Assembly: GCA_023459355.1 (NCBI GenBank)
Contig: JAEWUM010000030.1
Span: forward strand, 1-64,000
Length of the DNA stretch: 64,000 nucleotides
Source: Bacteroidota bacterium
GTDB taxonomy: Bacteria; Bacteroidota; Bacteroidia; Bacteroidales; Paludibacteraceae
Reading direction: 5' to 3'
Shown one piece after another: positions 1 through 10,200 of this stretch. Position 1 is the stretch's first letter, and each line of letters opens with the position of its first letter. Position numbers and translations under genes: made by a program. A model generated the notes under the pieces. The model did not search any database and had not been told where the DNA came from. It worked only from the letters and a program-made list of their open reading frames with translations.

Positions 1-214
1 GGTCGCTTTTTAATCTTGTCGTATTGCATGATTCATATTGGTTAAGAATATGAATTATTAACGAGAAATATAAATCAATATTGTTGAACATCAATTGTAT
101 AATAAATTAATTCAAATAAACTCTAATGAATAAAATACTGCACATTTTTTTTTGGTTTGTGCAAAAGTAACCCAAAACTTTGTGTTTTCCAAATTTTTTT
201 TGATAAAAAAACGA

Positions 215-246
215 TTTGCTCGTTTAACACAAATTGTCTATTTTTG
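215..246 (+). promoter_or_regulatory. Bacteroidetes-type promoter of pyrH
   Basis: TTTG at 215-218 is followed after 20 bases by TATTTTTG at 239-246, which fits the Bacteroidetes sigma-ABfr pattern (TTTG, about 19 bases, TAnnTTTG). The start codon is 19 bases further on, so the leader would be short. The preceding 214 bases are AT-rich and hold no gene that I can support. Confidence 0.6.
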
Positions 247-265
247 CTAAAAAAAATAACCACCC

Positions 266-973
266 ATGATCTACAAAAGAATATTATTGAAACTCAGTGG
301 GGAATCACTGATGGGAGAAAAACAATATGGCATAGATGAAAATCGCCTGACTGAGTATGCATCCCAGATTGCAGAGATCGCTGCTATGGGGGTGCAGGTC
401 GGGATTGTAATCGGGGGTGGTAATATCTTCCGGGGACTCAGCGGAACTTCGAAAGGAGTGGACCGGGTACTGGGTGATCAGATGGGCATGCTGGCAACGG
501 TGATAAACGGATTGGCGCTCAATTCAGCTTTACAGTCGGCTGGCGTTAAATCGAAAGTGTTGACTGCCATTCGCATGGAGCCGGTGGGAGAGTTCTATAG
601 CAAACAAAAAGCCATCGCGGCGCTTGAAAGCGGAGAGGTAGTCATTTTGTCAGCAGGAACCGGAAACCCATTCTTCACAACAGATACCGGTTCTTCTTTG
701 CGGGCAATCGAAATTGAAGCTGATGTGATGCTGAAAGGAACCCGTGTGGATGGTGTATATACCGCCGATCCGGAAAAAGATCCGAATGCTGTTAAGTTCG
801 ACGAAATCACCTACGATGAAATTTATAATCGTAATTTAAAAGTGATGGATCTGACCGCAACAACGATGTGCAAGGAAAACAACATGCCTATTTATGTATT
901 CGATATGGATACACCCGGTAATCTGAAAAAAGTGATGTTGGGAGAGAAAATAGGGACGTTGGTTAAAAAATAA
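266..973 (+). CDS. pyrH: UMP kinase (uridylate kinase)
   Basis: Cytosolic enzyme that phosphorylates UMP to UDP with ATP, a step of pyrimidine nucleotide synthesis. The 235 residues match the usual length of bacterial PyrH in the amino-acid-kinase family. Visible motifs are the N-terminal KLSGES (residues 9-14), the glycine-rich GGGNIFRG loop (50-57), and the later TTDTGSSLRA and GVYTADP segments that shape the UMP and ATP sites. The start at 266 places the N-terminal strand correctly and sits just behind a good promoter. frr follows after 120 bases, a pairing common in bacteria. The gap between them holds repeat debris, so co-transcription is likely but not certain. Confidence 0.97.
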   Translation: MIYKRILLKLSGESLMGEKQYGIDENRLTEYASQIAEIAAMGVQVGIVIGGGNIFRGLSGTSKGVDRVLGDQMGMLATVINGLALNSALQSAGVKSKVLTAIRMEPVGEFYSKQKAIAALESGEVVILSAGTGNPFFTTDTGSSLRAIEIEADVMLKGTRVDGVYTADPEKDPNAVKFDEITYDEIYNRNLKVMDLTATTMCKENNMPIYVFDMDTPGNLKKVMLGEKIGTLVKK

Positions 974-976
974 ACC

Positions 977-1066
977 GTAGGGGCGTAACGCTTACGCCCG
1001 TATAGCGAATAGCGGAAACATGGGTTAGGGGGTTGCTTCGCTGCGCTCGCAATGACAGACCGGTGA
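977..1066. repeat. Intergenic palindromic repeat fragments (REP-like)
   Basis: Two small dispersed-repeat types sit back to back between pyrH and frr. The first is a perfect 8-bp stem, GGGCGTAA/TTACGCCC, at 981-999. The second is the GGGGGTTGC...GCAATGACA fragment at about 1028-1055, the inverse of the GTCATTGCGAG-type fragments seen near 48765 and 11605. No coding potential is apparent. Confidence 0.6.
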
Positions 1067-1093
1067 CAATAATAAAACATAAAACAAAAACAT

Positions 1094-1654
1094 ATGCAAG
1101 ACGTAAAACCAATTCTGAATCAGGCTGAAGAAAACATGGAAGCAGCCCTGATGTTTCTGGATGAATCATTGGCTCACATTCGTGCCGGAAAAGCTAATCC
1201 ACGTATTTTGGACGGTATCAGGGTCGATTATTACGGCTCACAAGTGCCTCTTTCGAATGTGGCTACCGTGACAACTCCCGATGCCAAGACCATCACGGTT
1301 CAACCCTGGGAAAAAGCCATGATGCCCGTAATTGAAAAGGCGATATTGAATTCCGACGTCGGCATTACGCCGATGAATAACGGAGAAGTCATTCGCTTGT
1401 CTATTCCACCTCTCACAGAAGAAAGGCGTAAACAATTGGCAAAGCAGGCAAAACATGAAGGCGAGGAAGCCAAAATATCTATTCGGAATGCCCGTCGGGA
1501 TGCCATCGATAAATTGAAGAAAATGATTAAAGACGGACTTCCAGAAGATGTGGAGAAAGATGCCGAGAACGAAGCCCAGAAAGTTCACGACAAATACGTT
1601 CGTAAAGTAGATGAAATGCTGGCGGCGAAAGAGAAGGAGATTATGACCGTGTAA
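1094..1654 (+). CDS. frr: Ribosome recycling factor
   Basis: With EF-G, this protein splits the post-termination ribosome so subunits can be reused. Its 186 residues match the family length. Conserved segments include HIRAGKANP near residues 28-36, the VQPWEK motif in the beta domain, and the IPPLTEERRKQLAKQAK stretch that leads into the long C-terminal helices of the three-helix bundle. The gene lies downstream of pyrH on the same strand and converges on queA. The shared 3' gap contains a long inverted repeat that could end both transcripts. Confidence 0.97.
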   Translation: MQDVKPILNQAEENMEAALMFLDESLAHIRAGKANPRILDGIRVDYYGSQVPLSNVATVTTPDAKTITVQPWEKAMMPVIEKAILNSDVGITPMNNGEVIRLSIPPLTEERRKQLAKQAKHEGEEAKISIRNARRDAIDKLKKMIKDGLPEDVEKDAENEAQKVHDKYVRKVDEMLAAKEKEIMTV

Positions 1655-1660
1655 TGAACT

Positions 1661-1770
1661 GAAAACGGAAAGCGGAAAGCGGAAAGCGAATTGTCCAACT
1701 TATGTGAAATACTTTATGTGTCATTTATAAGCTGTTTGAATTCGCTTTCCGTTTTCCGCTTTCCGTTTTC
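1661..1770. repeat. Inverted repeat of GGAAAGC heptamers between convergent genes
   Basis: A 32-base left arm (1661-1692, built from GGAAAGC units) and a 32-base right arm (1739-1770) are complementary except at one position, with a 46-base loop. The element lies exactly between the convergent ends of frr and queA. It could act as a bidirectional terminator, though there is no strong T run. Confidence 0.7.
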
Positions 1771-1780
1771 CGCTTTTCGC

Positions 1781-2830
1781 TTATTTAATCAGCATCGCAT
1801 CCCCATACACGCCAAACCGGTAATTTTCTTTGATTGCCACCTCGTAGGCATGCATAATCTCGTCATAACCACCGAATGCAGCGGCAAGCATCAGCAACGT
1901 TGAATAGGGCATGTGGAAATTGGTAATCATTGAGTTTGCCGTGGTAAAATCATACGGAGGGAAAATAAACTTATTAGTCCATCCGTCAAAAGGTTTGATT
2001 TTCCCTTCAGTTCCCACCACTGTCTCAAGCGCGCGCATGACCGTAACTCCCACCGCGCAGATGTTTTTACCTTCATCATGGGCTGTATTGACTGTTTCAG
2101 CCGTTTCAGGGGTGATGAGCATTTGTTCCGAATCCATTTTGTGTTTCGTAAGGTCTTCAACATCAATATCGCGGAAATTACCCAAGCTCATGTGAGAGGT
2201 CAGGAATGCTGATTGAATGCCTTTAATTTCCATGCGCTTCAGGAGTTCGCGGCTAAAGTGTATTCCGGCGGCAGGCACCGAAACAGCACCTTCATTTTTA
2301 GCGAAAATGGTTTGAAAACGCTCTTCGTCTTCCGGTTCAACCGCACGGTTGATGTTGCGTGGTAGCGGTGTCTCACCTAAACGGTGCAGTTTTTTCTTGA
2401 ATTCTTCGTGTGTCCCGTCAAAAAGGAAACGCAGGGTTCTTCCGCGTGATGTGGTGTTGTCGATTACTTCGGCAACCATCGAATCATCCTCACCGAAATA
2501 GAGTTTGTTTCCGATGCGGATTTTTCTTGCCGGTTCTACCAAAACATCCCACAAACGCATTTCTCGGTTCAGTTCCCGCAATAAAAATACTTCAATCTGA
2601 GCGCCGGTTTTTTCTTTGTTGCCATACATCCTGGCAGGAAAAACTCTCGTGTCGTTAAAAATAAACAAATCATTTTCATTGAAGAAATTGATAACATCTT
2701 TGAATACGTGGTGCTCAATATTGCCCGTTTTCTTGTCGATAACCATCAGCCGGGATTCATCACGGTGTCTGGAAGGATATTGAGCAATCAATTCTTCCGG
2801 TAATTTAAATTTGAATTTTGATAACTTCAT
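1781..2830 (-). CDS. queA: S-adenosylmethionine:tRNA ribosyltransferase-isomerase
   Basis: Transfers and isomerises the ribosyl part of S-adenosylmethionine onto preQ1 at position 34 of certain tRNAs, giving epoxyqueuosine. The 349 residues and the opening KLSKFKFKLPEELIAQYPS are typical of QueA. Further landmarks are FNDTRVFPAR, the GRTLRFLF segment, PLPRNINR, and AAGIHFSRELL followed by LTSHMSLGNFRDI. The protein ends with YRFGVYGDAMLI, the usual C-terminal signature. truB lies 25 bases upstream on the same strand, so the two probably share a transcript devoted to tRNA modification. Confidence 0.97.
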   Translation of the reverse strand: MKLSKFKFKLPEELIAQYPSRHRDESRLMVIDKKTGNIEHHVFKDVINFFNENDLFIFNDTRVFPARMYGNKEKTGAQIEVFLLRELNREMRLWDVLVEPARKIRIGNKLYFGEDDSMVAEVIDNTTSRGRTLRFLFDGTHEEFKKKLHRLGETPLPRNINRAVEPEDEERFQTIFAKNEGAVSVPAAGIHFSRELLKRMEIKGIQSAFLTSHMSLGNFRDIDVEDLTKHKMDSEQMLITPETAETVNTAHDEGKNICAVGVTVMRALETVVGTEGKIKPFDGWTNKFIFPPYDFTTANSMITNFHMPYSTLLMLAAAFGGYDEIMHAYEVAIKENYRFGVYGDAMLIK

Positions 2831-2855
2831 TTTTTTACTTTTTATCGGATATAGC

Positions 2856-3569
2856 CTACTCTGTAGCCATATCCCTGTCCTTTAATAATTCATTTTCAAT
2901 GTGTTCAATCAGTTTGTCGATTTCCATACAATCCTGGAGACGCACATCACCGATACGGGTACGTTCGAGCGACACTAAATGAGCACCGCTTTGCAGTGCC
3001 ATCCCGATATCTCTTGCCAATGCCCTGATGTAAGTTCCTTTGCTGCAAACCACCCTGATTTTCAGCAGAGGAGGTGTGAAATCCAATACCTCAATTTCGT
3101 CAATTACCAGTAATTTTGATTTCAAATCAACGTCCTGCCCTTCACGTGCGTAATCATATGCTCTTTTCCCGTCGACTTTAACCGCGGAATATACAGGAGG
3201 AACCTGCCAGATTTCGCCTGTAAAGGTAGGAATTATTTTCCGAATAAGCTCCGGTGTGATATGATCTACCGGATAAGTTGCATCAACAGGCAACTCCTTG
3301 TCAAAACAAGGAGTTGTAGCGCCAAGCTCTAATGTTGCAATATATTCTTTGGTCTGATACTGGTAATTCTCAATTTGTTTGGTCGCTTTGCCGGTGCATA
3401 TAATCATGACCCCCGTTGCTAAGGGATCAAGTGTCCCGGCATGTCCGACTTTTATTTTTTTTATTTTTAACGTTTTTCTTATTTTCCACCTGATGCGGTT
3501 CACCACGTTAAATGATGTCCAATGTAAAGGTTTGTTTACATACAATACCTCTCCCTCAATAAAATCCAT
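2856..3569 (-). CDS. truB: tRNA pseudouridine(55) synthase
   Basis: Makes pseudouridine 55 in the T-loop of tRNAs. The motif GHAGTLDPLATGV holds the catalytic aspartate, Asp48, and is followed by KATKQIENYQ. The later PPVYSAVKVDGKRAYDYAR segment and CSKGTYIRALARDIG are also diagnostic. At 237 residues it is a short TruB without the extended C-terminal PUA domain, which is common in Bacteroidota. It sits between a small membrane-protein gene, whose stop touches its start, and queA. A run of co-directional minus-strand genes therefore begins upstream. Confidence 0.96.
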   Translation of the reverse strand: MDFIEGEVLYVNKPLHWTSFNVVNRIRWKIRKTLKIKKIKVGHAGTLDPLATGVMIICTGKATKQIENYQYQTKEYIATLELGATTPCFDKELPVDATYPVDHITPELIRKIIPTFTGEIWQVPPVYSAVKVDGKRAYDYAREGQDVDLKSKLLVIDEIEVLDFTPPLLKIRVVCSKGTYIRALARDIGMALQSGAHLVSLERTRIGDVRLQDCMEIDKLIEHIENELLKDRDMATE

Positions 3570-4259
3570 TTAAATGCTCGTAATTTGTTTCAAAACTCTT
3601 TTTTCCTTTAATCTTCCCCTGAATATTTTAATCAATGCATATATACATGAAAGGAAAATCATATACCATAAACCATCCGGCACCGGGAGGAAGACAATAT
3701 CATCCTCACAGGAGTCATCAATATTACCTCCGGGGTCGGGGAGGCCGGGAGAGATACTTCCTGAAAAAGGTTCTTCCAGAGACGCTGCATAAGGTCTTGA
3801 ATCTTTTGATGATGTAATGCCTGATGCTGAATTTCTTGTTGTTGCTCTGAAAGATGTCATGCCTGTAGTTCCGCCGGAAAGCGTGCTTCCTCCACCACTT
3901 CTTGCTGATGATGACGCTGCATGGGTTGCATGTCGATTGTAAGAGGATTGTCCGTAAGCGTAATTTTTTTCACCAACAGTTGGGATACTGCCATTTTTGA
4001 CACTCCCGGAGGTCGAAGAGAGCATACTACCCTGCGAAAGTGAAGGCTGTATGTTGTTTTGTACCTGCGGATATTCACGATTCCGGTTTGCGCTTTTAGA
4101 ACGGAAAGGCTTGAAGTTCTCATAAGAAACAGAAGGTGTCAAAACAGTTACGCCATAGCTTTCCTGAGTCGATGATTGGTTGACTGTGATTATGGCAAAA
4201 TAGGCAATCACCAGCACAATCATGAACAGGAGAAATGATATGAGTGTTTTATGATTCAT
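3570..4259 (-). CDS. Hypothetical protein, two membrane segments, Ser-rich middle, VPDGLW tail
   Basis: I do not recognise a named family. The 229-residue protein has an N-terminal hydrophobic segment (about residues 8-26) that could be a signal anchor, then a low-complexity Ser/Thr/Gly/Asn-rich middle. The last 40 residues contain PVPDGLWYMIFLSCIYALIK followed by basic residues. This layout (short motif, one hydrophobic helix, basic end) resembles small C-terminal tails of unknown role often seen beside T9SS surface proteins in Bacteroidota. Its stop codon touches the truB start. The giant T9SS protein gene lies 32 bases upstream on the same strand, so a joint surface function is plausible. 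That function is inferred only from position. Confidence 0.7.
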   Translation of the reverse strand: MNHKTLISFLLFMIVLVIAYFAIITVNQSSTQESYGVTVLTPSVSYENFKPFRSKSANRNREYPQVQNNIQPSLSQGSMLSSTSGSVKNGSIPTVGEKNYAYGQSSYNRHATHAASSSARSGGGSTLSGGTTGMTSFRATTRNSASGITSSKDSRPYAASLEEPFSGSISPGLPDPGGNIDDSCEDDIVFLPVPDGLWYMIFLSCIYALIKIFRGRLKEKRVLKQITSI

Positions 4260-4291
4260 TTTATAACTTGCTGAAATTAAATTGTGGTAAT

Positions 4292-7200
4292 TTACCTAAC
4301 CAGTGCTTTTTTGTTCACTTTTTTGCTCTCTGTTACAATCTCTATCAGATAAAGACCTTTTTGTACTTCCGGAAATGCAGTTACAATGGAAGCATCCAGT
4401 GTGAATGAATACAGCAGGTTACCCGATAGATTATAGAGACGGGCAACGCCACTTTCTTCTTTGTAATTTGTTACAATAATTCGTTGAGATTCCACCCGGA
4501 CAGCAACATCATTTTCTTCACTTTTTTCTGATTCGGCAGGTGTTGTAATAATCTTAAAACGCTTTTGTAAATCTATATTACCTGGCGTGAAACTGTAGGT
4601 TGAACCATCTGCCGTGATATCAGTTACATTCTTTGTTTGTGCATCGTAGAGCAACAATTGCGTGTATTTACTTTCTATGTTGTTGTGTCTGAAATGCAGG
4701 CTATAAAGCTCCTCATTATTCAGGGTTTTGATGGCCAAATAGGTCTCATTTACATTGTTTGTAGCATGAATCTGGAAATTACCGGCATCCTGACTTGCGT
4801 AAAGTTGCAGTTTATCTGAAGCGATGAACTTTCGTCCGTCCCAACCATTGTCGTAAGCTGGTGTACAAGCCTCATCTGTAAACAACCATAAGCGATCGAA
4901 TTGTCCTCCGCCATTTAAAGTAACGACAGAATATACATATTCAGGATTCTCTGTTACTGCTCTTCGGGCACGTTGTTGCTGGGTGTTCTTCGATAGGTTG
5001 CCATAATTGAAACTTACGGTTTTACCACTGACCGGAGGATCTTCTCTGTCAAGAACACCAACCATGAATCCCTGCATGGAAGGGATAACTGCCGTAGCAG
5101 CCGAAAATCCGGCTATGTTTTTCGGAATGGCTAAGTATTGTCCCGGAGCCACTGCGTCATCGTCATTCCATACCGAGACTGTACCATAGCTTGAATTATT
5201 CCGCCAGTCGTTGAAACTTCCCGTTGTAAAGAGGTAAACAGTTGCTTCCATACCACTGCCGAAAACCATGTCTTTTACACTGATGGCAGCTGTATATGGA
5301 TTTGACAGCAAATGCCATCCCCTATAGTATGAGCCCGCGGTAACAGGTAATTCGCCCGTGTTCAGGTTGTTGTTTACTAATTGTCCTTCGAAAATGATTT
5401 TCTTCGGGTCAGGCTGTGTGATTTCATATCCTTTGAATTTTTCCAATTCATCAAAGTTGTTCATGTTAGTCCACTGCTTACCTTCTTCGGTAGTTTGTTT
5501 CGCCTCATCATAAATACGTACCGCGGAACCATAGAAGGTAGAATTATACGGATCCAGCATGTAAGTATGTACCGGTGGACCGAAGAACTGCCATTTGTAT
5601 TTGTCGTTTCCGCAATCACATTCCTCGTCAATATAAGCTTTCGACCACATTTCAACCGTTCCGTACACCGGATTCGTTTCGTTGATAAATATAAATGAGC
5701 CGTTGGCAGATCCTTCTGCGGATTTGATTAAAATACGGTTTTGATTGTTTGTGTTTACACTACCGTTCACAATTAATGATTTTTCAACCGGGATAACCAA
5801 CTTTTTATCTGTCAGGTTGATTAAACTTCCTATGGTTCTATCGATATCAAGATAAAGGTCGTTTACAGCGACTGAACCATAATTGGCGACGGTGGCATAT
5901 TCAATATTATCCCCGGCTGCCGGAATATATCCACCTGTCCAGTTCGATGCTGTACCCCAGTCGGAACTATTCGTGCCAATCCAGAAATTCGTGGTGGGTA
6001 ATACTGTCATTTCTATTGAATTGCTTGTTACAGGATTGTTGGTGGCACAAGTGATGCTGGACGTTAACTTGCAGGAAACTACGTCATTGTCGCTTAAGGT
6101 TGAACTGGTGAATGTAGGACTGTTCGTACCCACCGGGTTTCCGTTCACAAACCATTCATAAAGCGGACTGGTTCCCGGATTTACCGGAGTTGCCGTAAAA
6201 GTGACAGGTGTATTTTCCAGTATGGGATTTGCAGATTCACTGATGGTTAATGCGATTGTAACGTTAGGTGTCACATTAATTTCAACACTGTCGGTTGCAA
6301 ACAAAACCTGCCGCAATTCAATATCATCAATCGCGAAGTCATTACCCGATGCTACTGTGTTTTGGTTGATTAACTCGAGATTAATTACAGAATTACTGCC
6401 GGCATTCGTGTTGTAAATAAATTGTTTGATGTCGCAATTTGCCAGATTAGCCGTGTAGATAGGACCAGCGGCAACTCCGTTGACATAAAGCTGTAATTGT
6501 GATGGGTTTGACGCTACAACGCTTTGAATCCAATAGGAGAACTCATAATCAGCATTAGGAATAACGGCAACACTTTGTGACCACACAACTACACCGGCCG
6601 TGGGGGAACCGTTGATTACCATTTGCAACGTGCCTGGGGCTGAGTGATCAGCACAACTGGAAAAATTACTATGTACTGAGCTTGGACTTGCTACCACCGT
6701 ATAGGTTGCTTCAGGCCACAATGCATTTGATCCGGTTCCCGCGTAGGTGTATCCACTCCCGAATCCAACATCTCCGGCTTCAAAGTCACCATTGTATATG
6801 AGATTCCCACCGATAACCACGTTACCTGTTACAGAATAGGTCCCCGACATGGCTTCAGTTGCGTTTGTAAGTGTCGGGTTCTGTAATATTGAATAATAAT
6901 TGTTCGGGCCTTCCCAGAAACGGTTCAGGATGTCGTCACCGGTGCTGGTGAGGTTAACGGTTGAACCGATACAATAGGTGCCACCTCCACCTGCCGAAAC
7001 AAGAGGTGAAACATAGACTTTACCAACCAGTAATACATTGATGGCTGTTGCACCGCTGGATGTTATTTGCAGTGTTTCGTTATAATTATTAGCACTCAAA
7101 CTACTTTTTAACCGGATGTAAATCAGGGTCGGATTTACCCTGCCACTTGTGCGGGTCAGGCTAATGGGTGTCGACTGAAAACCACTGCCGGATGTAGTCG

Positions 7201-10200
7201 ATATTTCATAATTGGTTGGAGGCGTGATGGTAATGTCGTTAGTAAGTGATGATCCGCTTACAACAATGAATTGTTGTGTAGATGGACCACCGGCTGCTGC
7301 CTGGTAACCAAAGCCATTCATGGCAGTGGTGGAAGACATTAACTGAGCGGAACTGACTACCCGACCGCTACATGCCACACTTTTCGTGGTTGCGCCAGAA
7401 GAAGTTAAAGTTAAAGCTGATGGACCGTATACCGCAGTGCTTAATCCAATCGACATTCTGACATAAACCGTGGTGGGGTTTACAGTTCCACCGGATTGGG
7501 TCAGTGTTACAGACGATGACCAGGTGTTTCCGTTAAGAGATACCTGGAAGTTTGTCGGCGCTGTAGCTGTAATATTAGCTGTCAGGTTTGTTCCGCTTAC
7601 TTCAAATGTTTGTGCTCCTGAAGGCCCCGATCCTGATGTGTAAATAAATGCAGGAAGTAAAGACCTAGAATTATAGATAGTCGGTGCCGGGTTAACGGTT
7701 CCGGTACAGGTAACTGTTTTCGTAACCGCGTAAAGTGACGATACCTGTACATCCTGCACATGAGTTCCCACGCCAAACCCGGGTTTCATCCTTACGTAAA
7801 TGGTTGTGTTGTTAAGTGTTGAACCCGATGGGGTAAGTGATAAACTTGATGTATAGCCAGAACCCGATGATAAGCTGATGTCAAATCCGGATGGGGCTGT
7901 TAATATTACATTCCCGGCGAGATTACTTCCGCTAACTGTAAATGACTGAGATACTGAGGGCCCTTGTCCGTAGTCATAATTAAATCCGGTTAAGGAAGCT
8001 GGGGAAACATTCACAACAGGAGGAGTTGTTACCGTACCGTTTAAAATAACTTCTTTCGTTGTAGCAGCGGTTGAATTAACTTTTATGGTGTCAGTGTAAC
8101 TGTTTAATGATAATCCTGCTTTTAATCTGATGTAAACAGGGGTCGGATTCAGGGTATTGCTGATTACCGGTAAAGTAATCAATGATACCGGTGTAAAGGA
8201 TATTCCTCCAACTGTTGAAATCTCGTAATTAGTTGTCGGTTGCAGGGTTACGTTGGATATTAAATAATTCCCACTAACGTTAAATGACAATATATTGGAT
8301 GGTCCGTGACCTTCAGGATAAGTAAAGCCTGAAACAGATGATACAGATGTGTTAACAACCGGATTGGCAGTTGCAAATCCAAAGAATCTGCTTGACCCGA
8401 TTGCATTTGAATTCGTAATGCCTTTCTGTCCGATTGTTCCGAATAATGAAGTGTATGTCCCCGCCTGCGTTGCACTTCCTGAAACGGAATTAGACGGATT
8501 GATGTCGGTTGGTCTTGCAACAGAGATACCGGCATTGGTGAAGTTTCCGGCTGTTACCAACGACCAGTATTCAGTAGTGCTTTTGGCCGATAAAGAAGCA
8601 TCGGTACTGCCGCCCGGATTGGCTGCAAAAGCTTCGGCACGTGCCGTGATGGTGCCCGTTCCGGTAGTTGGGTTTTCTAATGTGAATGGATAATAGTTCC
8701 CGCTTTTTCCAACCGGAAAGTTATACGATGCCGTAGATGAGAAACTGGCAGGTAGGTTACGGAGTAACGGCCCGTTTATGTAGGCTGTTGCCGAACCACC
8801 GGAAATGGCTGAAGCGGCCGTGTTTGTTACCGACAATAAGTTTGTTGTTGTCGTGTTGACAAGGCCACTTTGTAACGACAGGGTATTCGATACAGCTATA
8901 GCCGTTGACAGGGTAAAATCACCACTACTTTTGTTGATAGTCAGGTCATAAAACGTTGTCGCAGCAGTTCCCGATATCGTTTGGGTAGTATTCCCAATGA
9001 TCAATACGGTGCCGGTTCCCGGGGTAAAGGTGCTGTTCTGGATAATATTACCTCCCAGCGATAAGGGGTAACTATTGGTTGTGAGTGGTCGTCCAATTGT
9101 CAGGGTTCCATTTACGGTTGTAGCTTCAGCGAGGTATTTGGTTCCACCAGTTGATAATGTCAGATTTGAATAGGTGGTAGCAAAAATGTTTTGATCTCCG
9201 TTTAAATTGTAATTCACAGTACTTCCCTCATTCAGATTATAAGTCGAAAATCCGGAAGGGAAATTACTGGAACCATTAACGTTGATTATTCCGGTAGAAG
9301 AAGCAGTTAAAGCAGATGTTCCTGCTAAAGCATACGTCCCGGTATTTAATGTCCCATGTATGGTGAGACTGCTCACTGTGGCATTGTCGGTCAGCGTAAC
9401 GGTATGCCCACTTTGGATGGTTGTTAAATCATGTCCCCAAGTTGGAACAGCATTGGCAGCTGTCCACGTAACATTATCAAATGATTGTTGCCAGGTAGCA
9501 GTACTGTTCCAGTTCCCGGTTTGAACACTACGGAAGTATTTCTTCGCACTGACAGTCATACCGGTCATCGTTATCAGGCCAGAACCTGAAAGGGCAGTGG
9601 TTGAAATATCAGTAATATCAGTAGTAGGAATGCTTCTGTAACCTGCAGCGTTTCGAATACCCTGGTCTTTGTTGGTACCACCTGCGTCATATGAGGCTGT
9701 TTGTTGGATTTTTGCTGTCCAGTTGTTGCCAAAATTATTGATGGTCCATGCCGATGTACTTCTCGTGCGAATTGTACCCAGTATTTTGATGGCTTGATCG
9801 CCTGCCTTTATGTTAATCGCGGTGTTGAAAGAAAAAGTTGAAGTAGTTGATGTTCCACTATTGTAATTTTCAGTATCGAGCACAGGATTTGCCTGATCTA
9901 CCTCATCGTAAACGGAAACATAAACCATGTTCCAGGCAGTAGTTCCCCCACTAATGGTGATTGACAGGGTGTTGCTGGTTGCTGCATCAATTCCGGCTTC
10001 ATCAAGAAAATACAATTGTGAGTGTTGGCGGACATTGTCTGACAAATCACCGTCAACAGGAGTCAGGGTTTGACCACCATAAGTGATGGCTACACTTCTG
10101 CTTCCGTTATTCGTTCCCGATGTTACAACACCTACAACAAGTAATCGGTGTGTATCACTCCCGGATGCAACCGAATAGGTAATATCTCCAGGGTTAGATG

